Below, in pieces: positions 8,470 to 16,636 of a DNA stretch of 64,000 bases. Where the stretch lies: positions 496,001-560,000 of the forward strand of contig JASGKF010000001.1 in assembly GCA_047600765.1 (NCBI GenBank). The letters are read 5' to 3'. The stretch is from Viridibacterium sp047600765 (lineage in GTDB: Bacteria > Pseudomonadota > Gammaproteobacteria > Burkholderiales > Rhodocyclaceae). The notes below the pieces were generated by a model. The model had not been told where the DNA came from, ran no database searches, and was given only the letters and a program-made list of their open reading frames with translations. The first letter of the stretch is position 1; every line of letters begins with the position of its first letter. Made by a program: the position numbers and the translations under genes.

Positions 8470-8587
8470 AACGTTAACAGAATGGAGTGGAGCGCAGCGG
8501 AACGGTTCTGGCTAGGCGCGCCGACGCAGACAGTACACGTAGTACGGCAAGGCGGCGCAACAACGCCAGAACCATTCTGTTAGCGTT
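8470..8587. repeat. Long imperfect inverted-repeat element (REP/MITE-like)
   Basis: Outer arms at 8470-8485 and 8572-8587 are inverted copies matching at 15 of 16 positions. An inner pair, GGTTCTGGC (8504-8512) and GCCAGAACC (8565-8573), continues the palindrome. The centre is GC-rich and contains a small palindrome around ACACGTAGT. It overlaps the stop codon of the EI24-like gene and fills the gap before the MoCF gene. It looks like a dispersed non-coding element. Confidence 0.7.
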
Positions 8588-9323
8588 GCTCGATGATGTG
8601 TTCGGTCTTGCGTGCTTCGCGCAGCGCCTGCAACAAGTAATGCACGAAGGCCAGACCGGTGATGGCAGGCACGAAGAAGTTCAGGAAGGGAACATACACC
8701 AGCACCCCTGCCCCGATACCCAGCAACCACAGCTTGCCACGATGACGACGCGGCAAGGCCACCAGTTCGTGCGCGTCAGCATGCTGCATCAATGCGTCGT
8801 AGCGATAACAGCGCTGGTTCAGCCAGGCCCCCAGCGCCACCGGCAGCACTAGCCCCATGCCGGGAATCAGCCACAGCGGCAGACTCAGCAAGGCCAGCAC
8901 AAGGAAGATCATTAGCGACAGGAGGGCATTGGTGATGCTGCCGATCTGGCTCCCTCCATTGCGCTTTGCGAGCTCCGGGTAGTCCGTGGCGGCCACGCGG
9001 TCCAGCATCAAGGGCACGGCGAAAACCGAGATCAGCACGGTCGCCGTGATCAGCGACAGTGGCACGAACAGCAGGACCAGCAGCAAGTGCGCTGCAGCCC
9101 CCAAGCCCAATGCAAGCGCCGAGCCGTCGGCAAACCACTTGCCCACGGCCGGCCAGGCCTGCACGTAGTCCAGCAGCAGACTCGCCGTCTCACCCCAGAT
9201 GGCAATGCCGACACCGATCCAGATCGCAAAGGCCAGTAGCGTCGGCCACAACAGGTGCCAGAGGATGTGGCCGCGCGACAGACTGCGAACAGCGCGACCG
9301 AGTGCGATGAAGATTTTTTCCAT
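8580..9323 (-). CDS. EI24 domain-containing membrane protein (CysZ-like)
   Basis: The ATG at 9323 (MEKIFIALGRAVRSLSRG) gives 247 aa. Four or more hydrophobic segments and the region LPLWLIPGMGLVLPV are typical of the EI24/CysZ family. CysZ members are sulfate permeases, but many betaproteobacterial EI24 proteins are uncharacterised, so transport of sulfate is not claimed. No clear Shine-Dalgarno precedes the ATG. Its stop codon lies inside an inverted repeat element. Confidence 0.8.
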   Translation of the reverse strand: MEKIFIALGRAVRSLSRGHILWHLLWPTLLAFAIWIGVGIAIWGETASLLLDYVQAWPAVGKWFADGSALALGLGAAAHLLLVLLFVPLSLITATVLISVFAVPLMLDRVAATDYPELAKRNGGSQIGSITNALLSLMIFLVLALLSLPLWLIPGMGLVLPVALGAWLNQRCYRYDALMQHADAHELVALPRRHRGKLWLLGIGAGVLVYVPFLNFFVPAITGLAFVHYLLQALREARKTEHIIEQR

Positions 9324-9344
9324 GTGCTGCGTCAAACCGCGTCT

Positions 9345-9419
9345 GTAGGGTGGATAAGCGTAGCGCATCCACCGTCTATCCGTCGTTGCGCGTGGATGCG
9401 CTGCGCTTATCCAACCTAC
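9345..9419. repeat. Inverted repeat pair with 28-bp arms (dispersed palindromic repeat)
   Basis: Arms at 9345-9372 and 9392-9419 are inverted copies matching at 26 of 28 positions around a 19-base loop. The core, GTGGATAAGCG with GCATCCAC, resembles a repeat that I recall as widely dispersed in proteobacterial genomes. It fills most of the gap between two minus-strand genes. A transcript would form a very stable hairpin. Confidence 0.8.
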
Positions 9420-9432
9420 GCCAGACTTGCCT

Positions 9433-11919
9433 TCACCCTGCAGCGCGCAAGCTCTCCACCACCGTCCTGCGCAGCAAGCCGCGCACTCCCAGCCAGCCAC
9501 ACACCACGACGGCCACCACGGCGAGCAGAAGGTAAACCAGCAGGGACAGCCAGTCCGGCGAATAGGGAATATCGAACACCTGCGAGGCCAGGACGTAGCC
9601 CGTCGCCAATGCACCGACGCTCGCAAGCAAGGCCGACAAACCGCCCAGCACGACGAACTCCGACAGCATGGCCGAGCGTAGCTGGCGATTGCGCGCGCCC
9701 AAGGTGCGCAGCACCGAGATCTCGTGCATGCGTTCGTCGTGCGTCGCGCGCAAGGCCGCGAACAACACCACGGCGCCGGCCAGCAGCGCGAAGCCGAAGA
9801 CGAACTGCACCACCGCGATCAGCTTGCCCGACAGATCCTTCACCTGTGCCAGCACGGCGCCGACATCGATGATCGAGATATTGGGAAACGCCGCCACCAG
9901 TGCATTTAGGTCGGCGCCGTGGCCGGGTGGCAGGCGGAAGCTGGTGATCCACGATGTCGGTTTGTCTTCGAGCAGGCCGGGCGCGGCACTGAAGAAGAAG
10001 TTCACGCGCATCGAATCCCAGTCCAGCTTGCGGATGCTGCTCACCTTGCCCTTGACGCGCTGGCCGCCGATCTCGAACACCACCTCGTCGCCCAGCTTCA
10101 CGCCCAGGGTCTTGCCGACGCCCTCTTCCATCGAGAACTCGGGCACCTGCGCCGCGCCGTGCCAGCGCCCGGCGACAATGCGGTTGCCGTCCTGCAGGGC
10201 GCTGCCGTAAGACAGGTTGAACTCGCGGTCGGCCAGGTTGCGCGCCCGCTCCTGCTCGTAGTCATCCGGCCGCACCGGCTTGCCGCGCAGCTCGACGAGA
10301 CGGCCGCGCACCATGGGCAACAGCTCCACCGCTGGCAGCTTGTGCTCGCGGAAGAACTGCTGGAACGCAGCCTTCTGGTCAGACTGCAAATTGAGCACGA
10401 AATGATTCGGCGCGTCGTCACGCAGACCTTTCTGCCAGCCGCTCATGAGGTCGCCCGTCACGATGCCCAGCAGCAGCATCGCCATCAGGCCAAGACCCAG
10501 GGCCACCGTCTGCACCATGCTCGCACCGAGACGACGATGCATGGCAGCCAGCCCGTAGCGCAGCCCCCAGCTTGCCGTGCCGCGATGGCGCAGGCTGGCC
10601 AACGCACCGAGCACCAGCCGCGCAACCAGCGCGAAGACGCCGCAGGCCACAGCGAAGCCCAGCGCCGACCAGGCGCCCAGCTTGAGATCGCCCGCCACCC
10701 ACAGGAACAGCCCGACCAGAGCCAGCGCGCCAGCCACCCAGGCGCCCACCACGCTGCCCTGCAAGCCACCCCAATCTCGACGCAGCACATGCACCGGAGG
10801 CACGCGCGTCATGTGCAGCAACTGCGGCGCCACGAAGCCTACCATCAGCACCACGCCGACGATGAGGCCGTGCAACACCGGCATCAGGCCAGGCTGCGGC
10901 AAGGCCGTCTTGAAGAAGCCACCGGCCAACAGGGCAATGCCTTCCTGCAGGGCATAGCCCAGCCCACAGCCGATGGCAGCCATCAACAAACCGAACAAGG
11001 CGAACTCACCCAGGAACAGCCCCAGCAACTGCGCACGCGTTGCGCCGAAGCAGCGCATCGCGGCACAACCATTCAGATGGCGTTGCAGGTAGCGCCGTGC
11101 CGACAAGCCGATGGCCACACCCGCAAGCACCACCGACAGCATCGCGGCGAGCTGCAGGAAGCGCTGGATGCGGTCGAGATTGCCGCGGATCTCGGGCCGC
11201 GCGTTGTCGATGCTCTCCAGCTGCTGGCCGGCCTTGACCTGCGGCTTGAGCCAGGCTTCGAAGGCCGTGATCGGGGCGCGCTCACCCGCCACCGTCAGGC
11301 GATAACGGATACGGCTGCCTTCCTGGACCAGGCCCGTCGCCGGCAGGTCGGCCGCATTGATCATGATGCGCGGGATGAAGCTGAAGAAGTTCGTACCGCG
11401 GTCGGACTCGAACGTGATCACACCGCCGATGCGGAACGTCGCGTTGCCCAGTTGCAGCGTCTCGCCCACCTTGCGCGACAAGGCCGACAGCAAACGCTCT
11501 TCGACGAAGGCCTCGCCCTGCGCCGGGATACGGCCGGCTTCCACGCCGGCCTCGCCCATGGCCTGCGCAATCTTCAGGCTGCCACGCAGCGGGTAGCCGG
11601 CCTCTACTGATTTGACGGCCGACAACTGCGCCATGTCATCGGTGCTCACCATGCTGGAGAAATTGGTCGTGTTCGCCACGCGCAAGCCGAGGCGCCGCGC
11701 TTCCGCCTCAAAGACTGGCGGCAAAGGCGCATCGCCCGACACCAGCAGGTCGCCCCCCATCAGCTGCGTCGCATCGCGCGACAGCTGACCCTGTACCCGT
11801 TCAGCGAAAAAGCCCACGCTGGTAAGGCTGGCCACGGCAATGAGCAGGGCAATACCCAGCATGGTCAGTTCGCCGGCACGCAGGTCGCGCAACAGCATGG
11901 TCAGGGCAAGACGGGGCAT
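9433..11919 (-). CDS. FtsX-type ABC transporter permease (YbbP-like)
   Basis: The ATG at 11919 (MPRLALTMLLRDLRAGEL) gives 828 aa; an in-frame extension to 12087 lacks family character. The protein has an N-terminal membrane helix, a periplasmic MacB-PCD-like region, a central bundle of helices with an FtsX domain (about 250-500), and a second FtsX domain at the C-terminus (VVQFVFGFALLAGAVVL, then the last helices). This tandem layout is that of YbbP/LolC-like permeases. The partner ATPase (YbbA-like) usually sits next door but is not in the window. The substrate is unknown. Confidence 0.85.
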   Translation of the reverse strand: MPRLALTMLLRDLRAGELTMLGIALLIAVASLTSVGFFAERVQGQLSRDATQLMGGDLLVSGDAPLPPVFEAEARRLGLRVANTTNFSSMVSTDDMAQLSAVKSVEAGYPLRGSLKIAQAMGEAGVEAGRIPAQGEAFVEERLLSALSRKVGETLQLGNATFRIGGVITFESDRGTNFFSFIPRIMINAADLPATGLVQEGSRIRYRLTVAGERAPITAFEAWLKPQVKAGQQLESIDNARPEIRGNLDRIQRFLQLAAMLSVVLAGVAIGLSARRYLQRHLNGCAAMRCFGATRAQLLGLFLGEFALFGLLMAAIGCGLGYALQEGIALLAGGFFKTALPQPGLMPVLHGLIVGVVLMVGFVAPQLLHMTRVPPVHVLRRDWGGLQGSVVGAWVAGALALVGLFLWVAGDLKLGAWSALGFAVACGVFALVARLVLGALASLRHRGTASWGLRYGLAAMHRRLGASMVQTVALGLGLMAMLLLGIVTGDLMSGWQKGLRDDAPNHFVLNLQSDQKAAFQQFFREHKLPAVELLPMVRGRLVELRGKPVRPDDYEQERARNLADREFNLSYGSALQDGNRIVAGRWHGAAQVPEFSMEEGVGKTLGVKLGDEVVFEIGGQRVKGKVSSIRKLDWDSMRVNFFFSAAPGLLEDKPTSWITSFRLPPGHGADLNALVAAFPNISIIDVGAVLAQVKDLSGKLIAVVQFVFGFALLAGAVVLFAALRATHDERMHEISVLRTLGARNRQLRSAMLSEFVVLGGLSALLASVGALATGYVLASQVFDIPYSPDWLSLLVYLLLAVVAVVVCGWLGVRGLLRRTVVESLRAAG

Positions 11920-12215
11920 AGGCAGCGAGATCAAAACAAAGTAACAAAAGACAAGGCAGCATTTCGACAGGCCTCCGATCGTAAAGGTTCGGCAAGCGCA
12001 TGAGCGGATTTTCACTGCCTGCGTCAGCCAACTGCAAGCCAGCGGTGACAGGCTCGCGATGCGATGAAGAAGGCATACCCCGCGCAAGCAGTCCAGCGGG
12101 GAAACCCTGAGTAGGACACACCCGTATCAGCGCCTATTCTTGCGCCGACGCCAAATCAAGCCGGCGCCTTGCTCCACATGAACTGAACGCCTGATCACAC
12201 CGGAAAGGAAGTCTC

Positions 12216-13205
12216 ATGAAACGCACGCTCTTCAAAACCTCCCTGCTGCTCGCCACCCTGCTCGCCTCCGCGCAGGTGCTCGCCGCAGTGGAGCTGAAGC
12301 TTGGCCACTTTGCCGCCGACGGCACGCCCAATGCGGTCGCCGCCATGCAGTTCAAGGCCAACGTCGAGAAGCGCACCAATGGCGAAGTGAAGATCAACGT
12401 GTTCGGCAACAACGCGCTGGGCAGCCCGCCCGAGGTGCTCGAACAAGTGATGCTGGGCGCTGTTGACATGAGCCTCTCCGGCCAGGACCAGCTTGCCAAG
12501 CACTTCCCCTTCTACGACGTCATCAGCACGCCCTTCGCGTTCAAGGACTACGCGATGGCCGACAAGATCATCGATGGCGACTTCAAGACCTGGGCCGAAC
12601 CCGAGCTCGCCAAGAAGGGCCTCGTGCACCTGTCGGACTGGGAATGGGGCTTCCGCCAGCTCACCAACTCGAAGAAGTCGGTGATGGTGCCCGCCGACAT
12701 GAAGGGCATGAAGATCCGCACCCCACCGGCCTTCGCCTACCAGGCCTTCGTCGAAGCCGCCGGCGGCAACGCCGTCACCATCGCCTTCCCCGAACTCGTG
12801 ATGGCCATGAAGCAGGGCGTCGTCGATGGTCAGGAAAACCCGGTCGGCACCATCTACGCACTCAAGCTCTACGAGACGCAGAAGTACATGACCATCCTCA
12901 ACTACACCTACAGCTCCATGGTGCACGTGGTGAACAAGAACAGCTGGGCCAAGCTGACGCCGGCGCAGCAGAAGATCGTCGCCGAGGAATCGGCCATCGC
13001 CGCCAAGTTCGCCCGCAAGACCGTGCGTGACGACGAGAGCACCCAGCTCAAGGATCTCGAAACCACCAAGGGCATCGTCGTGAGCCGTCCGGACCTCGGC
13101 GTCTGGAAGGCCGCCATGGGCCCGGCATGGGAGAAGGTCAAGGCCAAGGTGGGCCCGGACAACTTCACGAAGTTCATGGGCATGGTGGAGAAGAGCAGCA
13201 AGTAA
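12216..13205 (+). CDS. dctP: TRAP transporter substrate-binding protein DctP
   Basis: This periplasmic protein captures a carboxylate-type ligand for the DctMQ permease. The 329-aa precursor has a signal peptide of 23 residues (cleavage after VLA). The mature part starts AVELKLGHFAADGTPN and shows the DctP-family segment GMKIRTPPAFAYQAFVEAAG, the ligand-arginine region. AGGAAG precedes the ATG. It is divergent from the permease gene and first in a dctP-dctM-dctQ set. The ligand cannot be told from the sequence. Confidence 0.92.
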   Translation: MKRTLFKTSLLLATLLASAQVLAAVELKLGHFAADGTPNAVAAMQFKANVEKRTNGEVKINVFGNNALGSPPEVLEQVMLGAVDMSLSGQDQLAKHFPFYDVISTPFAFKDYAMADKIIDGDFKTWAEPELAKKGLVHLSDWEWGFRQLTNSKKSVMVPADMKGMKIRTPPAFAYQAFVEAAGGNAVTIAFPELVMAMKQGVVDGQENPVGTIYALKLYETQKYMTILNYTYSSMVHVVNKNSWAKLTPAQQKIVAEESAIAAKFARKTVRDDESTQLKDLETTKGIVVSRPDLGVWKAAMGPAWEKVKAKVGPDNFTKFMGMVEKSSK

Positions 13206-13227
13206 GCCCCACGGCTTTACGTCGCGG

Positions 13228-13254
13228 CGCCCGCCACTCCGGCGGGCGCTTTTC
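13228..13254 (+). terminator. Hairpin between dctP and dctM (partial terminator)
   Basis: GCGCCCGCC and GGCGGGCGC pair perfectly around an ACTCC loop and are followed by TTTT. It lies 20 bases after the dctP stop. It would lower read-through into the permease genes, giving more binding protein than permease. Confidence 0.7.
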
Positions 13255-13283
13255 ATCAGGCCTGTCTGTCTCGTCTCGCAACC

Positions 13284-14564
13284 ATGCTGACCCTGCTCAT
13301 CTTCTCCGTCCTGCTCATCCTGCTGGTCATCGACGTGCCCATCGCCGTCGCCATCGGCCTCACCGCGGTGATCTTCTTCGTGTCCATGGGGCAAGGCGAT
13401 TTCCTCGTCATGCTGCCGCAGCGCATGTACTCGGGCACCACGGGTTTCACCCTGCTGGCGATTCCCTTCTTCATCCTCGCCGGCAATCTCATGAACACCG
13501 GCGGCACCACGACGCGCATCTTCCGCTTTGCCCGCGCACTGGTCGGCCATGTGCCGGGTGGTCTCGGTCAGGTCAGCGTGGTGTCGTCGATGATCTTCTC
13601 GGGCATGTCCGGCTCGGCCGTGGCAGATGCCGCAGGGCTCGGCCAGATCCAGCATCGCGCCATGGTCGACGCGGGCTACAAGCCGACCATCTCGGCGGCC
13701 ATCGTCGCCGGCGCATCCACCATCGGCCCGGTGATTCCGCCCTCGATTCCCTTCGTGCTGTATGGCGCGATCACCTCGGTGTCGGTCACACAGCTCTTCC
13801 TCGCCGGCGCCGTGCCCGGTGTGCTGATGGGCGTCGCGATGATGATAGGCATCTGGTTGATGGCCAATCCGCGTGGGCTACCGCGCGATCCGCGCGCCAA
13901 TCTTGTCGAGATCTGGGTCAGCTTCAAGGCCGCCTTCTGGCCGCTGATGGCACCGGTGCTCATCATCGGTGGCATCACTACCGGGTTCTTCACGCCGACC
14001 GAAGCCTCCGTGATCGCTACGCTCTACGCCCTGGTGCTCGGCTTCGCCTATCGCGACCTGAAATGGAAAGACCTGCCGGACATCCTGTTCAGCTCGCTCA
14101 AGCAGACTTGTGGCCTGATGTTCATCATCGCCACCGCCAACTTCTTCGGCTGGTTCACGATCTTCGAGCGCATCCCCGACGTGCTCATCACGCAGCTCAG
14201 CGCGATGGGCGCGACGCCGGCAGGCTTCCTGTGGATCGTCATCGCCATCATCCTCGTGCTCGGCTGCTTCCTCGATGGCAATGCGATCTTCCTGATCACG
14301 CTGCCCATCTTCATGAAGCTGTGCCCGCTCTACGGCATCGACATGGTGAACTTCGGCGTGGTGATGACCCTGCTGATCATGATCGGCAACCTCACGCCAC
14401 CGGTAGGCATGTGCCTGTTCGCGGTGGAGAGCTTCGCGAAGGTAGGCATCTGGCGACTCTCGCTCGAATGCGTGCCCTACCTCATCGCCATCTTCGTCGT
14501 CACGGTGCTGTGCGCCTTCGTCCCCGACATCGCCCTGTGGCTGCCGCGCCTCATGGCCAACTGA
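13284..14564 (+). CDS. dctM: TRAP transporter large permease DctM
   Basis: The 426-aa protein is almost wholly hydrophobic with about 12 membrane segments. It shows the DctM features FILAGNLMNTGG, SGSAVADAAGLG and PSIPFVLYG. It forms the Na+-driven channel subunit. No clear Shine-Dalgarno precedes the ATG, which follows a hairpin. dctQ begins 16 bases downstream, so the gene order is P-M-Q rather than the usual P-Q-M. Confidence 0.92.
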   Translation: MLTLLIFSVLLILLVIDVPIAVAIGLTAVIFFVSMGQGDFLVMLPQRMYSGTTGFTLLAIPFFILAGNLMNTGGTTTRIFRFARALVGHVPGGLGQVSVVSSMIFSGMSGSAVADAAGLGQIQHRAMVDAGYKPTISAAIVAGASTIGPVIPPSIPFVLYGAITSVSVTQLFLAGAVPGVLMGVAMMIGIWLMANPRGLPRDPRANLVEIWVSFKAAFWPLMAPVLIIGGITTGFFTPTEASVIATLYALVLGFAYRDLKWKDLPDILFSSLKQTCGLMFIIATANFFGWFTIFERIPDVLITQLSAMGATPAGFLWIVIAIILVLGCFLDGNAIFLITLPIFMKLCPLYGIDMVNFGVVMTLLIMIGNLTPPVGMCLFAVESFAKVGIWRLSLECVPYLIAIFVVTVLCAFVPDIALWLPRLMAN

Positions 14565-14580
14565 ACACGGAGCATTCCCG

Positions 14581-15108
14581 ATGATTCAACTGCTCTCCCG
14601 CTTCGACCACTCCCTGCGCAAGACGCTGGAGTGGATCTGCATCGTGCTGTTCGTGGCGATCACCCTGATCCTCACGCTCAACATCTTCATCCGCTTCGTG
14701 CCGCTGATGTCCATGCACTGGTTCGACGAGATCCTCGAACTGCTCTACGGCGCGCTGATCTTCTACGGCGCCGCCGCCGTGTGGGTGACGCACAGCCACT
14801 TCAGCGTCGGCGACTGGATCTCGAAACACATTGCCAGCGTGCGGCTGCGTTTCGTCTATCGCCTGATCGTCGAGCTCTGCTCACTGGTCTTCATCGCCGT
14901 GTTCTTCAAGTACGCACTGGAGCTCACGCTCAAGACCGATGAGCAGACCACGGCCTTCGCCATGTCCAAGAAATGGCTCTACGCCTGCATGCCCATCACG
15001 GGCGGCATCATGGTGCTGTACAGCCTCAAGAACATGTACCTGGAGCTGGCGAAGATCGTGAACCCGGCGCGCGAGATCGATCTCGGCCGCGAAGACCTCA
15101 ATCACTGA
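14581..15108 (+). CDS. dctQ: TRAP transporter small permease DctQ
   Basis: The 175-aa protein has four hydrophobic segments and the family features IFIRFVPLMSMHWFDE (near residue 35) and VWVTHSHFSVGDWI. It pairs with DctM. A GGAGC lies upstream of the ATG. Its last 11 bases overlap the 3' end of the convergent gene at 15098. Confidence 0.9.
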   Translation: MIQLLSRFDHSLRKTLEWICIVLFVAITLILTLNIFIRFVPLMSMHWFDEILELLYGALIFYGAAAVWVTHSHFSVGDWISKHIASVRLRFVYRLIVELCSLVFIAVFFKYALELTLKTDEQTTAFAMSKKWLYACMPITGGIMVLYSLKNMYLELAKIVNPAREIDLGREDLNH

Positions 15109-15529
15109 CCGGATCTGATCCCAGCGCGAAGCCCTGCTCGCGCAGCCACTGCCGCGCCTCGAACATGTCGGTCACGACCGTTGCGGCCATGGCCTGTTCG
15201 GCGCGGTCGAGGTGGCGCTTCACGATGTGCTGCAGGAGTGGGTCAGCAACAATGTTGGCCGCCGCTGACAGCCCGTTGGCGATGGCCCAGCGCAGAGTGA
15301 TGGCCGAATAGGCGAAGGCCTCCGGCGTCGCGCCCTGCCACTGGCGCAAGTCCACCAGCATGGCCCAGCGTTGCGGACGTCCTTCGCGTGCCACCCAGTC
15401 TTCCCAGAACGCCCGCAGGGCTTCGGTACGCGCCTGCGCGCCTTCCTCGTTGGAAGTACCGCTCAGGGTCATGTGAATGACATTGCCTTCGCGTTCGAAC
15501 TCGAAAGTGCCGTGGGGAGAACCGGGCAT
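15098..15529 (-). CDS. Uncharacterised small protein, possibly SpoIIAA/STAS-like fold
   Basis: The 143-aa soluble protein reads GTFEFEREGNVIHMTLSG at the N-terminus and DMFEARQWLREQGF near the end. The pattern of alternating strands and helices and the closing 'EAxxWL' segment recall small SpoIIAA/STAS-like proteins, but I do not recognise a specific family. No cysteines or catalytic motifs stand out. It overlaps the 3' end of dctQ, convergently, by 11 bases. The gap to 15604 shows nothing. Confidence 0.6.
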   Translation of the reverse strand: MPGSPHGTFEFEREGNVIHMTLSGTSNEEGAQARTEALRAFWEDWVAREGRPQRWAMLVDLRQWQGATPEAFAYSAITLRWAIANGLSAAANIVADPLLQHIVKRHLDRAEQAMAATVVTDMFEARQWLREQGFALGSDPVSD

Positions 15530-15604
15530 GGCAGACAGGTACCGGAAGCGGGATGCCGCCGATCATGGCAGCCGGCCACCCTGACCGACAAGCCGGAGAG
15601 CTAC

Positions 15605-16369
15605 CTATCCCGACGCCATACCCTGGCGCGGCGGATGCACGTCGGCCAGACGGATCTGAACGGTCGCTTCAAACTGGTGCAGCGCATCGCAGTGATTGCA
15701 TCGGAACGTGCCGCTCAGATGGATGTGGTTGTCGGCATACGATGGCCCGGGCGGCGCAGGCGGAACAGGCAATGCCGGCTGGGTCGGAGCGAGCTTGACC
15801 ACCTTGGGCGGGATGTCCTCGATGACGGCAGGCGGCTCTTCACGCGGGACAGCCACCTTCATCACCGGCTCGGTCACCGGCAGGATCAGCGTTGGCAGCG
15901 GCGCCTCGACCGGGGCCGGCACGATGGGCGGCTCCGCCATTGGTGCCGTACTACCATGACCACTCAGCAGCGCCTCGGCACGCGCCAGGTTGATCTGCGT
16001 TCGCGCGAGATCCGCAAAGCCCGAGCTGGTCAGCCAGGTTTCTTCTGCCGTTCCGGATGCTGCAGCGGCGGGCTTGCTCGGTGCAGCCACCACAGCGGGC
16101 TGGGGCACTCCGGCCGGTGCGGCGGCCGGCGCCTCAGGCACCGGCTCGACCGTCACCACCATGCCCAGGCGCTCCAGCCGGCTGGCATAAGTGCGCGCCG
16201 GCTCCTGCTCCAGGCCCGTCTTGAGTACCACCTTGCGGCCCGAGAAGATGCGCTCCACCTGCATCGAGCTGGCGCTGAGCCGCGAAGTGACCGCCTGACG
16301 GACTGACTCCAGGGTCAAGCCATCGCGAATGCGACCTGTGAAAACGATTCGGAAAAGTGCTGCTGCCAT
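15605..16369 (-). CDS. Uncharacterised protein with Pro/Ala-rich linker and C-terminal CxxC motif
   Basis: The 254-aa protein has three parts. Residues 1-75 form a small domain (FRIVFTGRIRDGLTLESV, RIFSGRKVVLKTGL) of a kind seen at the N-terminus of several betaproteobacterial proteins of unknown function. Residues about 76-210 are a low-complexity linker rich in Pro, Ala and Val. The end has FRCNHCDALHQF, a possible half zinc site. No signal peptide or membrane helix is evident. Function unknown. Confidence 0.65.
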   Translation of the reverse strand: MAAALFRIVFTGRIRDGLTLESVRQAVTSRLSASSMQVERIFSGRKVVLKTGLEQEPARTYASRLERLGMVVTVEPVPEAPAAAPAGVPQPAVVAAPSKPAAAASGTAEETWLTSSGFADLARTQINLARAEALLSGHGSTAPMAEPPIVPAPVEAPLPTLILPVTEPVMKVAVPREEPPAVIEDIPPKVVKLAPTQPALPVPPAPPGPSYADNHIHLSGTFRCNHCDALHQFEATVQIRLADVHPPRQGMASG

Positions 16370-16546
16370 GACACCGCCCAGTCATCAAATGCGTCAGAGA
16401 CGACAAATACAGATTTCGCTATGCAAGGCGCAGTCCACCTTGGCCGTGGGCCTGTGGCGCTTTGCACAGCGTTCTGGCAAGTGTTACGGAATCCTGTGAC
16501 GGCGGTGCGATCGTGCCCGTCAGGCCACATGCTGGACGCCAGCCCG

Positions 16547-16573
16547 TTGAACGTGTCCCATGAGCTTTATAAT
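16547..16573 (+). promoter_or_regulatory. Sigma-70 promoter for mfd
   Basis: A perfect -10 TATAAT (16568-16573) follows a TTGAAC (16547-16552) with a slightly short 15-base spacer. It lies about 65 bases before the mfd ATG. Confidence 0.65.
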
Positions 16574-16636
16574 CGCGCCTTCTCCGCACCCGGCATCAAG
16601 CCCGGCGCGGTGTTTTGCTTTGTAGCCGACCAGAAG

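Noticed and set aside
9919..11610. 563-codon open frame on the plus strand
   Set aside because: It is antisense to the FtsX-type permease gene and rich in His/Gln/Ala; a shadow frame.
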